64,000 nt of DNA from Aurantiochytrium sp. KH105 (taxonomy: Eukaryota > Sar > Bigyra > Thraustochytrida > Thraustochytriidae), in assembly GCA_003116975.1 (NCBI GenBank), contig BGKB01000079.1:124001-188000 (forward strand). Direction: 5' to 3'. Below are positions 10,905-20,038 of this stretch, piece after piece; within the stretch, counting starts at the first letter, position 1; each line of letters begins with the position of its first letter. The position numbers were made by a program, and so were the translations under genes. The notes below the pieces were generated by a model. The model made no database searches, had not been told where the DNA came from, and saw only the letters and a program-made list of their open reading frames with translations.

Positions 10905-11990
10905 ATGTCGGGCGCGGCGGTGCAGATCAGCCGCGGGGCGCTCATGGCGCTTTCCGCCGGCGCGGGCAGCCTGTACTTGTACGCGAACGGGCCGTCGCCG
11001 CTGATGTCGGCGCAGGACATTGCGCGGATGGCAGCGCAGATGTCCTCGGCGAGCGGAAACGGCCAGGGCGCCCAGGCCGCGTCCGCGGAGCAGGTCCCGG
11101 CGTACCTGAAGCCGCTGGCGGACCAAATGGCGGAGCTTTCCACCGAGGTCGCCCGGATGCGAATCCATGGCCAATATGGCCACGGGTTCGCGTACTCGCA
11201 AGGCTGGGGCCTGAGCTGGACGACGATTGCCACCGCAGGCGGCGTGGGCGTCTTGTTCCTGTACATGAAGGGCTACTCTTTCGCCGACTTTATGTACGTG
11301 ACGAAGAAGGCTTTGGCCGTGGCGGTTGAAGCCCTCGAGGAGGGTATCGAGAACCTTGGCGTGGCCCTCGAGGCGGCCAAGCGCGAGCTCTCATACAAGC
11401 TTGGCCTCCTCGAGGACAAGGTTGACGAGACGCGTGAGTCCCTTGAGAAGAAGATCACCGAAGAGGTCGGCGATGTGAAGAAGGACCTCGGCGTTGTCGG
11501 CAATGACGTCAAGGGGATCTCTCGCGCGCAGGAGCAGGTTCATGGCCTCGTGCAGAGCATCGAGACGCAGATCGACTCGATCGAGTCTCGGATGGAAGGC
11601 GTCGGCGACCAGCTCAACACGGCGAACCGCGGCATTTACTTACTGTGCAACGTTGTGGCTGAGAACATGGGAGGTGCTGTCAAGGGCAAGGGCGGAAGCA
11701 GCAACCAGAACAGTGGTCACCCATCGCGCGGCGCTGCACTGTACGCAGAACTTGTCGCGTACACGCGAGGTGCGATGTCGAACCTTGCGTCGACGGTCCG
11801 TGGTGGCTCATCGAACGATGGACGTGATGAAATGACCGTGGCTTCCACTGGACCGTATTTGACTCCGGGCGGGCCAGCCCCGAGTTCGGCGCTGGATGTG
11901 GTGCCATCATTTCGCGAGATGCTGTCGTCCAACACGTTCCGCGTGCCCTCGGACGGAGCGCTTCCCGTGGAGGACGTTCAAGACGTGTAA
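10905..11990 (+). CDS. DUF1664 family membrane-anchored coiled-coil protein
   Basis: A 361-residue protein starting at ATG 10905. Two short hydrophobic segments lie at about residues 12-27 and 105-122. The diagnostic DUF1664 block follows the second: MKGYSFADFMYVTKKALAVA (about 121-140), then a long heptad-rich region to about 240 (LEDKVDETRESLEKKI, DVKKDLGVVGNDVKGI), ending in the NRGIYLLCNVV motif (about 241-251) that matches the AGVYYLCNF box of plant members. The tail is Ser/Gly/Pro-rich. Members are best known from plants and have no firmly assigned biochemical role; the N-terminal anchor suggests an organelle membrane, possibly mitochondrial or plastid-derived. Codon use is strongly GC-ending, suggesting solid expression. 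It converges on the Rab gene. Confidence 0.88.
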   Translation: MSGAAVQISRGALMALSAGAGSLYLYANGPSPLMSAQDIARMAAQMSSASGNGQGAQAASAEQVPAYLKPLADQMAELSTEVARMRIHGQYGHGFAYSQGWGLSWTTIATAGGVGVLFLYMKGYSFADFMYVTKKALAVAVEALEEGIENLGVALEAAKRELSYKLGLLEDKVDETRESLEKKITEEVGDVKKDLGVVGNDVKGISRAQEQVHGLVQSIETQIDSIESRMEGVGDQLNTANRGIYLLCNVVAENMGGAVKGKGGSSNQNSGHPSRGAALYAELVAYTRGAMSNLASTVRGGSSNDGRDEMTVASTGPYLTPGGPAPSSALDVVPSFREMLSSNTFRVPSDGALPVEDVQDV

Positions 11991-12737
11991 ATTCTCGATG
12001 CCCTGGCGCTGATGATACAAAAGAACCTTCCGCAGATTTCGTCTCAAGATTCCCTCTCCTTTTCCCGATAGCCTAGCAGCGGCTGCTTTGAACGGGAGCA
12101 GCAACTGTATACAATGCGTGGCTCACTGTCTATTTTTTACCTTAAAACCCTGTGAAACAATCTTTTTTCCTTTTTGGTTTGTTAGGTCTGTAGTTTCCTT
12201 TGTCACGTTGCGGCACCTTACTGCATGGAAAGACTTGCCGCGAGACGCATCGATCGATGATATGAGAGAGAGAGAAAGAGATGGGATGGAGAGAGATCGA
12301 GAGAGTGAGTGGTCCATTTTCAAACTCTGAAGACTGAGTCCCATCAACATTGGCATGGAAGACGCCGAGACAGCAAGAATCTACTCGACAAAAAACTCTG
12401 ATTAGCCTACGATCGGATAAAACGAAACTTGCTTGTCGACGACATATGGGCTCATGCAAGAAACGCAAGAGAGAGAAGAAAGCAATTCGCTGATACGTTT
12501 GTCTTTTTTGCAAGGTGGCCAGGCAGCTTGGTTACCTCGGGCTAATCATTTGAAGACGAAGGTGAATGACGTTGCTTTACAAGGAACTCGAGGAGCTAGT
12601 AAGTAAAAAGCACCAGCAGTGACCTCAGGAGACGTCCGCGTGTTTTAGTTTTTTTTTTTGAAAATGTGGAGATTTGAAGAGAACGAGAACTAAAGGTGGC
12701 ATGGTAAAGGTTTCAACGAAGAAAGAAGCTAGCGACA
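11991..12737. other. convergent 3' intergenic gap with a GA-rich microsatellite
   Basis: About 750 AT-rich bases lie between the DUF1664 stop and the Rab stop. A purine tract of GAGA/GATC type lies at about 12258-12306. The rest looks like 3' UTRs and spacer; no gene is visible. Confidence 0.6.
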
Positions 12738-13657
12738 TTAGCAGCACGACCCAGCTGCGGCATTCTGGCCAGCGGCAGACTCTTTGGAGATATCGACGGT
12801 CTCGCCCTCGAGACGGACCTCGCCGTCGTCGCCCGGTTTGCTTTCGGCCTCGAGGGCGCGCACGCGCGTGACGTGGTGCTCAAAGACCTTTTCCACGAGG
12901 CTCTCAAAAGCAAAGCTGACAGCATCACCCTTGAGCGCCGAGGCTTCAACAAAGTACAGGTTGTGCTGCTCGGCAAAGGCGCGACCCTCATCGGGGGAAA
13001 CTGCGCGCGAGTCCTCCATGTCGCTCTTGTTACCAACCACCATAAGCTTGATGTCCCTGTCTGCGTGGGACTGGACCTCGGAAAGCCATCGCTTAAGGTT
13101 TGTGAAGGTTTCCCTGTCTGTGATATCGTACACGAGGAGGGCGGCCACGGCGCCGCGGTAGTACGCCTTGGTGATGGCGCGGTACCTTTCCTGACCAGCG
13201 GTGTCCCAGATTTGGCATTTGATGGTCTTGTCCTGAACCTGGAGCTCTTTGGTGGCAAACTCAACGCCAATGGTGTGTTTGGTGTCGTAGTTGAATTCGC
13301 CGCGTCTGTATTGGCTCAACAAGCAGGTCTTGCCGACACCGCTGTCGCCAACAAGAACGAGCTGTTCGTGATGAAGAAACAAGAAGAACAATCCGTGTGC
13401 GAGCGAGGCCAGCACGAAGCGTTAGTGAGTCTATTTGGAAAAAAAAAGCGAGAAAACAGCGTCTCCTACTCGGCCTACTGTTTTATGCGTGTACGAGTCT
13501 TTCTCTTTTTCTTCTTCTTCTCTAGTTCTTCTTCGTCTCGCACGTTTCTGCCTGCGGGAAGCCATGGCTCGCTCGTTCGTTGAGCAGGAACGGTTCTGCC
13601 TGCACTTACCTTGAACAAATAATCATAGTCGCGCTTCACAGCGTTTTGCAGCGCCAT
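12738..13657 (-). CDS. RAB11: Rab11-like small GTPase, two exons
   Basis: Exon 1 is 13657-13610 (16 codons, [16 protein letters not shown]) and exon 2 is 13361-12738. The 248-bp phase-0 intron (13609-13362) starts GTAAGT and ends ACAG. Splicing restores the Rab N-terminus [17 protein letters not shown], giving 223 residues. All G-motifs are intact: P-loop GDSGVGKT (21-28), [11 protein letters not shown] switch I (46-56), [13 protein letters not shown] (68-80), NKSD (127-130) and SAL (157-159). The C-terminal CC (222-223) is the double-geranylgeranyl site. The switch and [14 protein letters not shown] regions are closest to Rab11/RabA, which act in recycling-endosome and trans-Golgi traffic. 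Reading exon 2 upstream without splicing gives a poor N-terminus ([11 protein letters not shown]), so the spliced start is preferred. Confidence 0.93.
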
Positions 13658-13948
13658 AGTTGCGTAATTAGACGCCGCGGCGGACCGCTCTTATCCGTCT
13701 GCCCAGGCCCGCTTCCCCCCTTCCTTCTTCTTCTGCTCCTCCGTTGGCAAGTTCGGCGGGGTCTCGATTGATTGCCGAGTGGGCTTGCCTCGGTTGCGCC
13801 GTGCCGTGCCGGACTGGCCTCGCCTCAGCGACACCTCGGCTCGAGCCGGGTCGGCTCTGGCCGTGGCCGCGTCTCTCCCGCGTCGCTGCGCCCCGCCGCG
13901 CGTCGCCCTCCGCAGCGTCGCGCCGAGGCCGGTCAAGCAAGTGCTGCA

Positions 13949-13987
13949 CTCTGCTCTGCTCTGCTCTGCTCTGCTCTGCTCTGCTCT
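13949..13987. repeat. (CTCTG)n microsatellite
   Basis: Nearly eight perfect tandem copies of CTCTG, about 290 bp upstream of the Rab11-like start on the opposite strand. Confidence 0.95.
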
Positions 13988-14213
13988 TTACGCTCTGCGC
14001 CTCCTTCGTCCGGGTCGTCTCTCGCGCTGCCCGCCTTACCCACCTTGTTCCGCGCCAGTGTCCCGTTCGGCGTGGTTAAGGCGGCTGGTCAGGGATCTTT
14101 CGGCCTCGCGCAAGGGTGCATCTTTCTCATAAGGGGCCCAAAGGTAATGAAAAGAGACCCAAGTAAAGGGCCCGGCCGACGACGACGACGATGCTGCCAC
14201 TGCTGACTCACCG

Positions 14214-14330
14214 CGAAAAGAAAAGTAAAGAAAAGAAGGGAAAAGAAGAAGGGAAAAGAAAAGAAAAGAAAAGGAAAGAAGAAGGGAAAAGAAAAGAAAA
14301 GAAAAGGAATGGAAGGAAAAGAAGGAGATG
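14214..14330. repeat. homopurine GAAAA/GAAGG tract
   Basis: About 117 bases almost entirely A and G, made of GAAAA and GAAGGG units with an internal duplication of roughly 45 bases. Such mirror-like polypurine tracts can form triplex DNA. It is about 0.6 kb upstream of the Rab11-like ATG and about 0.7 kb upstream of the Tim17 ATG. Confidence 0.85.
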
Positions 14331-14688
14331 AGATCATTGACGCCGGCGCCGCAGCGCTGCCGCGAGGCACTCGCCTCCCTCCCTCTTCTTTCCTTTCCCT
14401 CCTCTTTCCATTTTCTCTCCCGCTTTCTTCTCGGCGCCGCCTCTCCGCGGAGTCGATTGGCCCTTGGCTTTTCTTCTTCGGCCACCGCCCACTGCGACGT
14501 CGCCCGGCCTCGCTGGCGACGGCGCCACGCTCCCTCTCTGCGTTCGCAGGTCGTCTTCTCCTCTCCTCTCAACTCCGCCATCTTCCCAGCTTTCTTTCTT
14601 TCTTTCTTTCTTGCTTTCTTGCCTTCCCTTCTTCTTGCTTTCATTTTCATTCTTTATCCTGCGCCTTGGCCCATCCTTCGAGAAAGTC

Positions 14689-14734
14689 CACTTGCGCCTC
14701 CCGCCGCAAGTGCGCGCTGGCCCGCGCGCAAGTG
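14689..14734. promoter_or_regulatory. triple CACTTGC motif cluster upstream of Tim17
   Basis: CACTTG at 14689-14694 and its reverse complement CAAGTG at 14707-14712 and 14729-14734. Start-to-start spacings are 18 and 22 bp. Read in the CACTTG sense, each is followed by CG. The cluster lies 300-345 bp upstream of the Tim17 ATG. It resembles an E-box-type (CANNTG) site but its binding factor is unknown. Confidence 0.5.
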
Positions 14735-14780
14735 AAGTATTTGTCGTCCGCGTCTGGCTGTCTGTGTCTGCCTCAGCGCC

Positions 14781-14790
14781 TGTCTGTCTC

Positions 14791-14825
<35 letters not shown>

Positions 14826-14826
14826 G
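14781..14826. repeat. (TGTC)n microsatellite upstream of Tim17
   Basis: About eleven TGTC units with one interruption, 208-253 bp before the Tim17 ATG. The same unit, in the same orientation relative to transcription, occurs upstream of the Gln-rich regulator at 19545-19569. Confidence 0.93.
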
Positions 14827-15033
14827 GTCTCGTGCTCTCTCTGTCTCGTCCGGGCGATCTGATACTAGGCGTAAGCAGGGGAGCAGCAAGCAGGAGCAGA
14901 GGCGGCGTGCAGTGGGTGGCGCAGGAGGCGGCGGCGCGGAGCAGAGCGTGATCGAGCAGGGCTGGGCCTTGCGGAGCGGAGCGGGGCCGGGGCAGACGAG
15001 CGCGTGCGAGGCGGGGGCTTTGGGCGCGAGAAG

Positions 15034-15609
15034 ATGGAGCACGGCCGGGACCCGTGCCCGTACCGCATCCTGGACGATGTGGGCGGCGCCTTCGCCATCG
15101 GCGCGGGCGGCGGCTCAATATGGTTTGCGGGCAAGGGCCTGAGGAACTCGCCCCGCGGCGAGCGGCTGGCAGGCATGATGACCTCGATCAAGACGCGCGC
15201 GCCCGTGATGGGCGGCAGCTTCGCCGTCTGGGGCCTGCTTTTCGCCTCTTTTGATTGCACGCTCGCGGCCATCCGGAAACGTGAGGACCCGTACAACTCC
15301 ATCTTTGCCGGCGCGGCCACGGGTGGTGTGCTCGCCGCCCGTATGGGCCCTCGCGCCATGGCGCAGCACGCGCTCATTGGCGGCGCTCTTTTGGCCGGTA
15401 TCGAGGGCATGTCCATTTGGCTTACGCAGAAGATCTCAGAAACTTCCCAGGCCGCGGCTGGTCCCGTCGAGCGCGCCGTGCCGCCGCCAGTCTCTGCTAC
15501 GCTTGGTGGCTCGGGCTACCTAGACACAAGCACGCTGGTCGACTCCGTGGGCCAGAACTCCTTCGACATTAACCAGGCTTCCTCGGAGTTCCGCACCACC
15601 AATGACTAA
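15034..15609 (+). CDS. TIM17: Tim17, mitochondrial inner-membrane presequence translocase subunit
   Basis: A 191-residue protein starting at ATG 15034 (MEHGRDPCPYRILDDVGGAF). The frame is open upstream to a GTG at 15004, but Tim17 proteins begin with exactly this ME...REPCPWRI-type sequence, so 15034 is the start. It aligns along its length with animal and fungal Tim17: RNSP at about 37-40, IKTRAPVMGGSFAVWG at about 52-67, EDPYNSI at about 84-90 and AARMGP at about 101-106. Four hydrophobic segments are expected, with the PRAT-family signature between the second and third. The tail after about residue 135 is short, Pro/Ser-rich and variable. Tim17 forms the TIM23 import channel for presequence-bearing proteins. 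It is a single exon with GC-ending codons. Confidence 0.95.
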   Translation: MEHGRDPCPYRILDDVGGAFAIGAGGGSIWFAGKGLRNSPRGERLAGMMTSIKTRAPVMGGSFAVWGLLFASFDCTLAAIRKREDPYNSIFAGAATGGVLAARMGPRAMAQHALIGGALLAGIEGMSIWLTQKISETSQAAAGPVERAVPPPVSATLGGSGYLDTSTLVDSVGQNSFDINQASSEFRTTND

Positions 15610-17238
15610 ATTTCGCCTTCAAACTACCTAGTGCTCACTCTCTTTTATCCGATTTATCGTAGCGTATTCGATCCTTTGTGGCGACCTGTGCGTGTGCCAA
15701 CGTGCCTAGGCGTCGACGCGCACGCGCGCATGCGCGCTCTAGCTTTTCCCAAAGGGCCTTGGAGGGGCATGCGTGCTCGTTCTGTGAGACTTTTTTTTTC
15801 GATGTCAATTTGAGCGATCTGCAACGAGCTGCACCACAAACTGCCTGTCAAGTCTCATGGCGAGCATGGAGAGTTTCCCTGTGGACTTCAAGGCTCGTTA
15901 TTTTCTTCGTGGAGCACCGTGTTAGTTGTTGAGAGGTAGATGCTTGTTCATAATTCAATAAGGAGCATCATGTCTGCGATTTCCCTTTTGCGCCATCGAA
16001 CTTCATCTCTTTCTTCTTGATCGATCGAGCATTACAAAGGGGATGTGATCGAGGCCGACGACCCTTGCCTTTTGATTTGTCCCCGGGCCAGCAGGAGATT
16101 GATGAGCTGCAAAGTGAAAGGTTGCAAACATGCTGTGTACCGAATCATGACCGTGTAATTGAGGATGAACGCCAAAATTCTTGGATCTTTACTTAGCATG
16201 ATCATGCAAAGACGAACTTTACACCTCTCTTCAAATTGATAGTTGCATCGGAACAACCACTCTGGTGACGAGAGGAGGCAAGATCACTCGTTTCCGTCAA
16301 TCTTCCGCAACTCGATGCGCTGTTTTCACAACTTGAAACAGGCCATCTTGCTTGTATGCTTTGTATTTGTTCTGAAGTCTCATGAATGCTGATGGCCTTG
16401 CCGCTATTTCGGGACGGTTCATTCCTTTCTGTGGAAAGTGTTGATTCTGGCACGAACAAGCTGCCGTTTTCCTCGTGGGCCCAAGTTGTCTCACTTGTCA
16501 AATGAACTTGTCTCTCTTGCCGACTTTTAACTTGTCTCGTAATGCTTAGACCATCGTGGCTGGTATTTTCCAAAAAACATGGGTAGAATGTAAGTTACAC
16601 ATTTTCACAAGAAAAAAATGACTTTGCCAACAATCAATGTAGGTAGTACGCGCGAGACATCTGCACCGCAATGGACCATTTTTTGATCTGTCAACCTTTC
16701 TTCGCGATAATTTTTGCTTTTAGTTCTAAATTTGTGAGTCAAGCAGTGAATCTCTGTCTTCTGTGGTAGGCCTAGTCGTTGTTTACGCTTCTGAAAAGTT
16801 AGTCAAAGGCCACACTCATCGTGGACGTTGCCGACAAAGAATTTCTAAATAAAATGAACATCAGACTCGACCATCGAAAAGACCTATACAAATCAGAGAA
16901 TCTGGTCAATGGACGATCGAGTTGTACACTATGTCTCCGTTCGTGTCCGTGGCCATACAAGAAGATTCAATCAGATCATTTCTCCATCTTGATTCGTCTC
17001 GCCCTAAAATTTGGAGCGAGCGTAATCCCCAAAGGTGAAGACAACGCTTTGCAAGCAGGTCTTACGGTGATGAATGGCTGATTCGACGACGGAGGAAGCA
17101 AGAGCGTGGTGAAAACACACACACGAGCAAAGAAAGTAGATTCGTGAATCAAGTCCAAAGCAATGATAGTTATCGACATAACGCTCTAGCGCGTCAAAAA
17201 CTAGGAAGAGGGCAGTATAGCAAAACTCAGAAATCCAG
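15610..17238. other. convergent 3' intergenic gap
   Basis: About 1.6 kb of moderately AT-rich sequence lies between the Tim17 stop and the stop of the Gln-rich gene. A 123-codon minus-strand open frame (16573-16202) has ordinary amino-acid composition but no recognisable domain, so it is not called. No repeats or RNA genes were seen. Confidence 0.5.
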
Positions 17239-19140
17239 CTAGGAGGATTGCCACTCGAGCACGTTGGACAGTCCGGCGCCCGCGCGTTGGAGGTGCGAGA
17301 CAGGTGGCGGAGGAGGTGGTGCCTGAGTGAGATGGCCTGCAGCGTTGCGGTTTGCGGCCTGAAATTGCTGTTGATACGAGGGGAACTGCGAGGCGGCCTG
17401 AGAGCCGCCCTGGTACTGGGCATGTTGCTGGGGGTGCTGGTGCTGCTGGAAGTGCGAGTTGGAATAATGAAAGTAGTCCTGGTGCTCCGGCTGGTGCGAC
17501 TGCTGCTGGTGATGGCGGAGCCCCTGCTGCGCGAGATCACTCGAGTCGAAGCGGCCCTGTTGTTGTTGCTGCTGCTGCTGTTGCTGCTGCTGCACACCGG
17601 AGCGTTGTTCGTTCGAAGCGGTGCGCCGCTTCTTGTTGCCGGCACCGGACCCGGAGCCAGCGAGACCCTGAAGCGTGACGTTCGAGGGCGTCGAGTTCGT
17701 GCTCTGCGTAGCGTCCGAGAGCGCGACAGACTCGCTACTAAGGAGGTTGTTGAGGGCACCGGGCGCAAACGAGCGCGCACCGTGGCTCGACTCGAGCGCA
17801 GCCATGGCGTCAAAGCGACGCTGCTGCGAAGGCGAGGATCCGGGCGATGCCCCAAGGAACTTTTGACTACCGCCATTGGCGGCAGCTGCTGCTGCTGCGG
17901 CAGCATGGTGGCCTGCACTGAGTCCGTGGATCATGTTGAACATGGGGTTGGATGCGGAGCCCTGCATGTAGTGCGGAAGAACGGGCGGCTTGAGTCCCTT
18001 TTGCTGACGGTTGTACGGGTTTGAACTGAGGCCAAAGGCGTCCTCTCCAGAGCCCATATGGGCAGCAGCGTTGGGGTCGACGGGCACGGTGGAGTCGCTT
18101 GAGTTCTCGTGGGCGTCAAAGCCGTGAACACCGTTCATGAACCCAGCTTGCTGGAGAAGGTGGCGCGTGGCGGCAGAGTTGGGGTCGCCGTGGCGGAAGA
18201 GACCGTTGGCTGCCGCAGCGGCTGCGGCTGATCCGCGGTGGTGTCCACCCTGCATGGCCGCGGGGTTGTGAGCGTTGGACTGACGCTGCATGCGCTTGGG
18301 GGCATCCTCGGGGCTGAGGACGACAAAGTGGTCAACGTGGGGAAGGTCGGGCTTGCAGTCGGTGCACTCGACGTGTCCACAGCGTGCGATACCAGTTTGG
18401 ACACATACGCGCTGGAAGATGAGGCACTTGGTGCATGTGCCGGGCGCCTCACAGCTGCCGGCGTGTTCTTCTAACATTTGATCGGTGCTTTGCTTGCCGG
18501 GTTGAGCGGGTACTCGGCGGAACATGAGATGGTGCCGCACGGCTTCGAGTGAGCGCTTGTTCGTGGTGAGCTCGTTGTAGCGGCGGGTGATCTCGTGCAT
18601 CCAGCTCTTTGTGCCGTACATGCGCTCCTTGCGCTGGTGAAGAAAGGACTGGAAGAGTCCTTCGTCTTCGCGAATGAGGCGGAAGAGCATCCGTTTCTCT
18701 TCATCGGAGAAGCGGCCCTTGACAACGGCGATTTTGTCGCCTTCGCCAAGGGTGGTATCGCGCTTGCGGGACGAATCCTGGGACACGTACACGGTCGTGC
18801 GGCCGCTGGACACGGTCTTTCGCTTGCTGTTTCGTTTCTTGGGCTGCGGCGTGCTACCGTTGGAGTCGGCATTGTTCTTGCTGACGTCGCTAGCCTCCTT
18901 TTGCTGCTGGTGCTGCTGGTGCTGGTGCTGCTGTTGCTGCTGATGCTGCCGTTGCTGGTGCTGTTGGTTGTGCTGGTGGGCACTGAGTTGCTGAAATGTG
19001 CTCAGGTCCACGTTGCCGTGTCCACCCTGGCCCATGCCGGCGACGGCTTGGGGGAAGGGGGGCATGCCGTGTTGGAGTTGGTTGTGCTGCTGCTGCAGGT
19101 GCAGCATGAGCGCAGCGTCGGGTTCCTGGTCCTGCTGCAT
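17239..19140 (-). CDS. Gln/His-rich SANT-like protein with Cys cluster, putative nuclear regulator
   Basis: A 633-residue single-exon protein starting at ATG 19140 (MQQDQEPDAALMLHL). Residues about 15-80 are Gln/His-rich. A basic KKRNSKRK segment (101-108) looks like a nuclear localisation signal. Residues about 142-209 (GRFSDEEKRMLFRLIREDE through RSLEAVRHHLMFRR) form a Myb/SANT- or trihelix-like three-helix unit. A compact cysteine cluster follows (C230, C236, C239, C246, C254, C259 and C262, with nearby His), likely zinc-binding. The C-terminal half is Ala-, His- and Gln-rich with a poly-Gln run encoded near 17561-17591. The architecture suggests a DNA-binding transcriptional or chromatin regulator; I do not recognise a named family. 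Its upstream region carries a CACTTG pair and a TGTC array. Confidence 0.8.
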   Translation of the reverse strand: MQQDQEPDAALMLHLQQQHNQLQHGMPPFPQAVAGMGQGGHGNVDLSTFQQLSAHQHNQQHQQRQHQQQQQHQHQQHQQQKEASDVSKNNADSNGSTPQPKKRNSKRKTVSSGRTTVYVSQDSSRKRDTTLGEGDKIAVVKGRFSDEEKRMLFRLIREDEGLFQSFLHQRKERMYGTKSWMHEITRRYNELTTNKRSLEAVRHHLMFRRVPAQPGKQSTDQMLEEHAGSCEAPGTCTKCLIFQRVCVQTGIARCGHVECTDCKPDLPHVDHFVVLSPEDAPKRMQRQSNAHNPAAMQGGHHRGSAAAAAAANGLFRHGDPNSAATRHLLQQAGFMNGVHGFDAHENSSDSTVPVDPNAAAHMGSGEDAFGLSSNPYNRQQKGLKPPVLPHYMQGSASNPMFNMIHGLSAGHHAAAAAAAAANGGSQKFLGASPGSSPSQQRRFDAMAALESSHGARSFAPGALNNLLSSESVALSDATQSTNSTPSNVTLQGLAGSGSGAGNKKRRTASNEQRSGVQQQQQQQQQQQQGRFDSSDLAQQGLRHHQQQSHQPEHQDYFHYSNSHFQQHQHPQQHAQYQGGSQAASQFPSYQQQFQAANRNAAGHLTQAPPPPPPVSHLQRAGAGLSNVLEWQSS

Positions 19141-19544
19141 GCCGTGCTGTTATTTAGTCTTTGTTCTTTTCCTTTTTTTTCCCGCCTGCGACGACGGTTG
19201 TTGTCGATGTCGCTGACGTGGGTGGTGACGGTGGTGGTGGTTCTCTCCGCGAACAGCACAACTGCGTGCGTGCTCGTTGCGCCTTCGCTACGTGGCCCTC
19301 GAGTCTCCCTCGCGCGCGCGCTCGTGCCGCTGCGAAAGGAGAAACGGGGGTGGAGTGGTCGTGGAGAAAGGTTGGGCGTGGGGGTTAGCGAAGGGTCACG
19401 AGTCTGCTCGCCTGGCGGGGAATGCGGGCAAAAAACAGTCACAGATAAACCGGACTCACGCACTCACGCACTCACGCACGCAGGCACGCACGCAGGCCGT
19501 CTCGCCCTCCCGCTCTCTCGCTCGACCGGACTTTGCTTCTCCGC

Positions 19545-19569
19545 GACAGACAGACAGACAGACAGACAA
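19545..19569. repeat. (GACA)n microsatellite (TGTC on the coding strand of the Gln-rich gene)
   Basis: About six GACA units lying 405-429 bp upstream of the Gln-rich gene start. On that gene's coding strand the unit reads TGTC, as upstream of Tim17. Confidence 0.92.
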
Positions 19570-20010
19570 ACAGCCAGGCAGGCAGGCAGCCACGCCCTTC
19601 CGAGCTGGCACGCACGCAAGCAAGCAAGCAAGCAAGCTGGCCTCGCCCGGCTTGCGCTCGCCTACGCTCGCTGCTCCTCCGGGCCGTCCGGCCGCGCCTC
19701 TGCCGCCGCTCCGCCTCCTGCTCGGCGCCGCGCGCTCCGGCCGCTCCGGCCGCGCTCGCCCGCGCGCCCTCGCGCCGCGGCCCCGCGCCTCCTCGCGTCT
19801 CCCTCCCTCCGCGCGGCCGCCCTCGTCGCCCGCTCGCTCGCTCGCTCGCTCGCTCGGCTGGCTGGCTGGCTGGCTGTCCGGGCCGCAGAAGAGTTTTTGC
19901 TGGCCGCGCCTTCCTTGTCGGCCTTCCTGCCGTCGGCTCTCGCTTCCACTTCGCGCCCCTTCTGTGGCGCCCACGATCCCCCCCCCCGCGCGCGCGCGCG
20001 CCGCTTTCCC

Positions 20011-20038
20011 CACTTGCCGCCGCGCAATTCCCCACTTG
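20011..20038. promoter_or_regulatory. CACTTGC motif pair upstream of the Gln-rich gene
   Basis: CACTTG at 20011-20016 and 20033-20038, 22 bp apart, each preceded by CCC and followed by C plus G/C. The pair lies about 870-900 bp upstream of the minus-strand start at 19140. The flanks match copies near Tim17 and the TBC gene. Confidence 0.45.

Larger units (their letters stand above)
13658..15033. promoter_or_regulatory. divergent upstream region between the Rab11-like and Tim17 genes
   Basis: About 1.38 kb between two outward-facing starts. It holds a CTCTG pentanucleotide array (13949-13987), a ~115-bp nearly pure purine tract (14214-14330), pyrimidine tracts (about 14370-14440 and 14580-14660), a triple CACTTG/CAAGTG cluster (14689-14734) and a TGTC array (14781-14826). 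Long open frames in this stretch arise from composition and are not called as genes. Confidence 0.6.

Noticed and set aside
13362-13415. Unspliced N-terminus of the Rab gene from ATG 13415
   Set aside because: This is intron sequence; splicing to the upstream exon restores the conserved Rab N-terminus.
15004-15033. Ten extra N-terminal codons of Tim17 from a GTG
   Set aside because: Non-ATG start, and Tim17 homologues begin at the position of ATG 15034.
16202-16573. Minus-strand 123-codon frame
   Set aside because: Plausible composition but no domain, no neighbouring splice evidence and a position in a convergent 3' gap; too weak to call.
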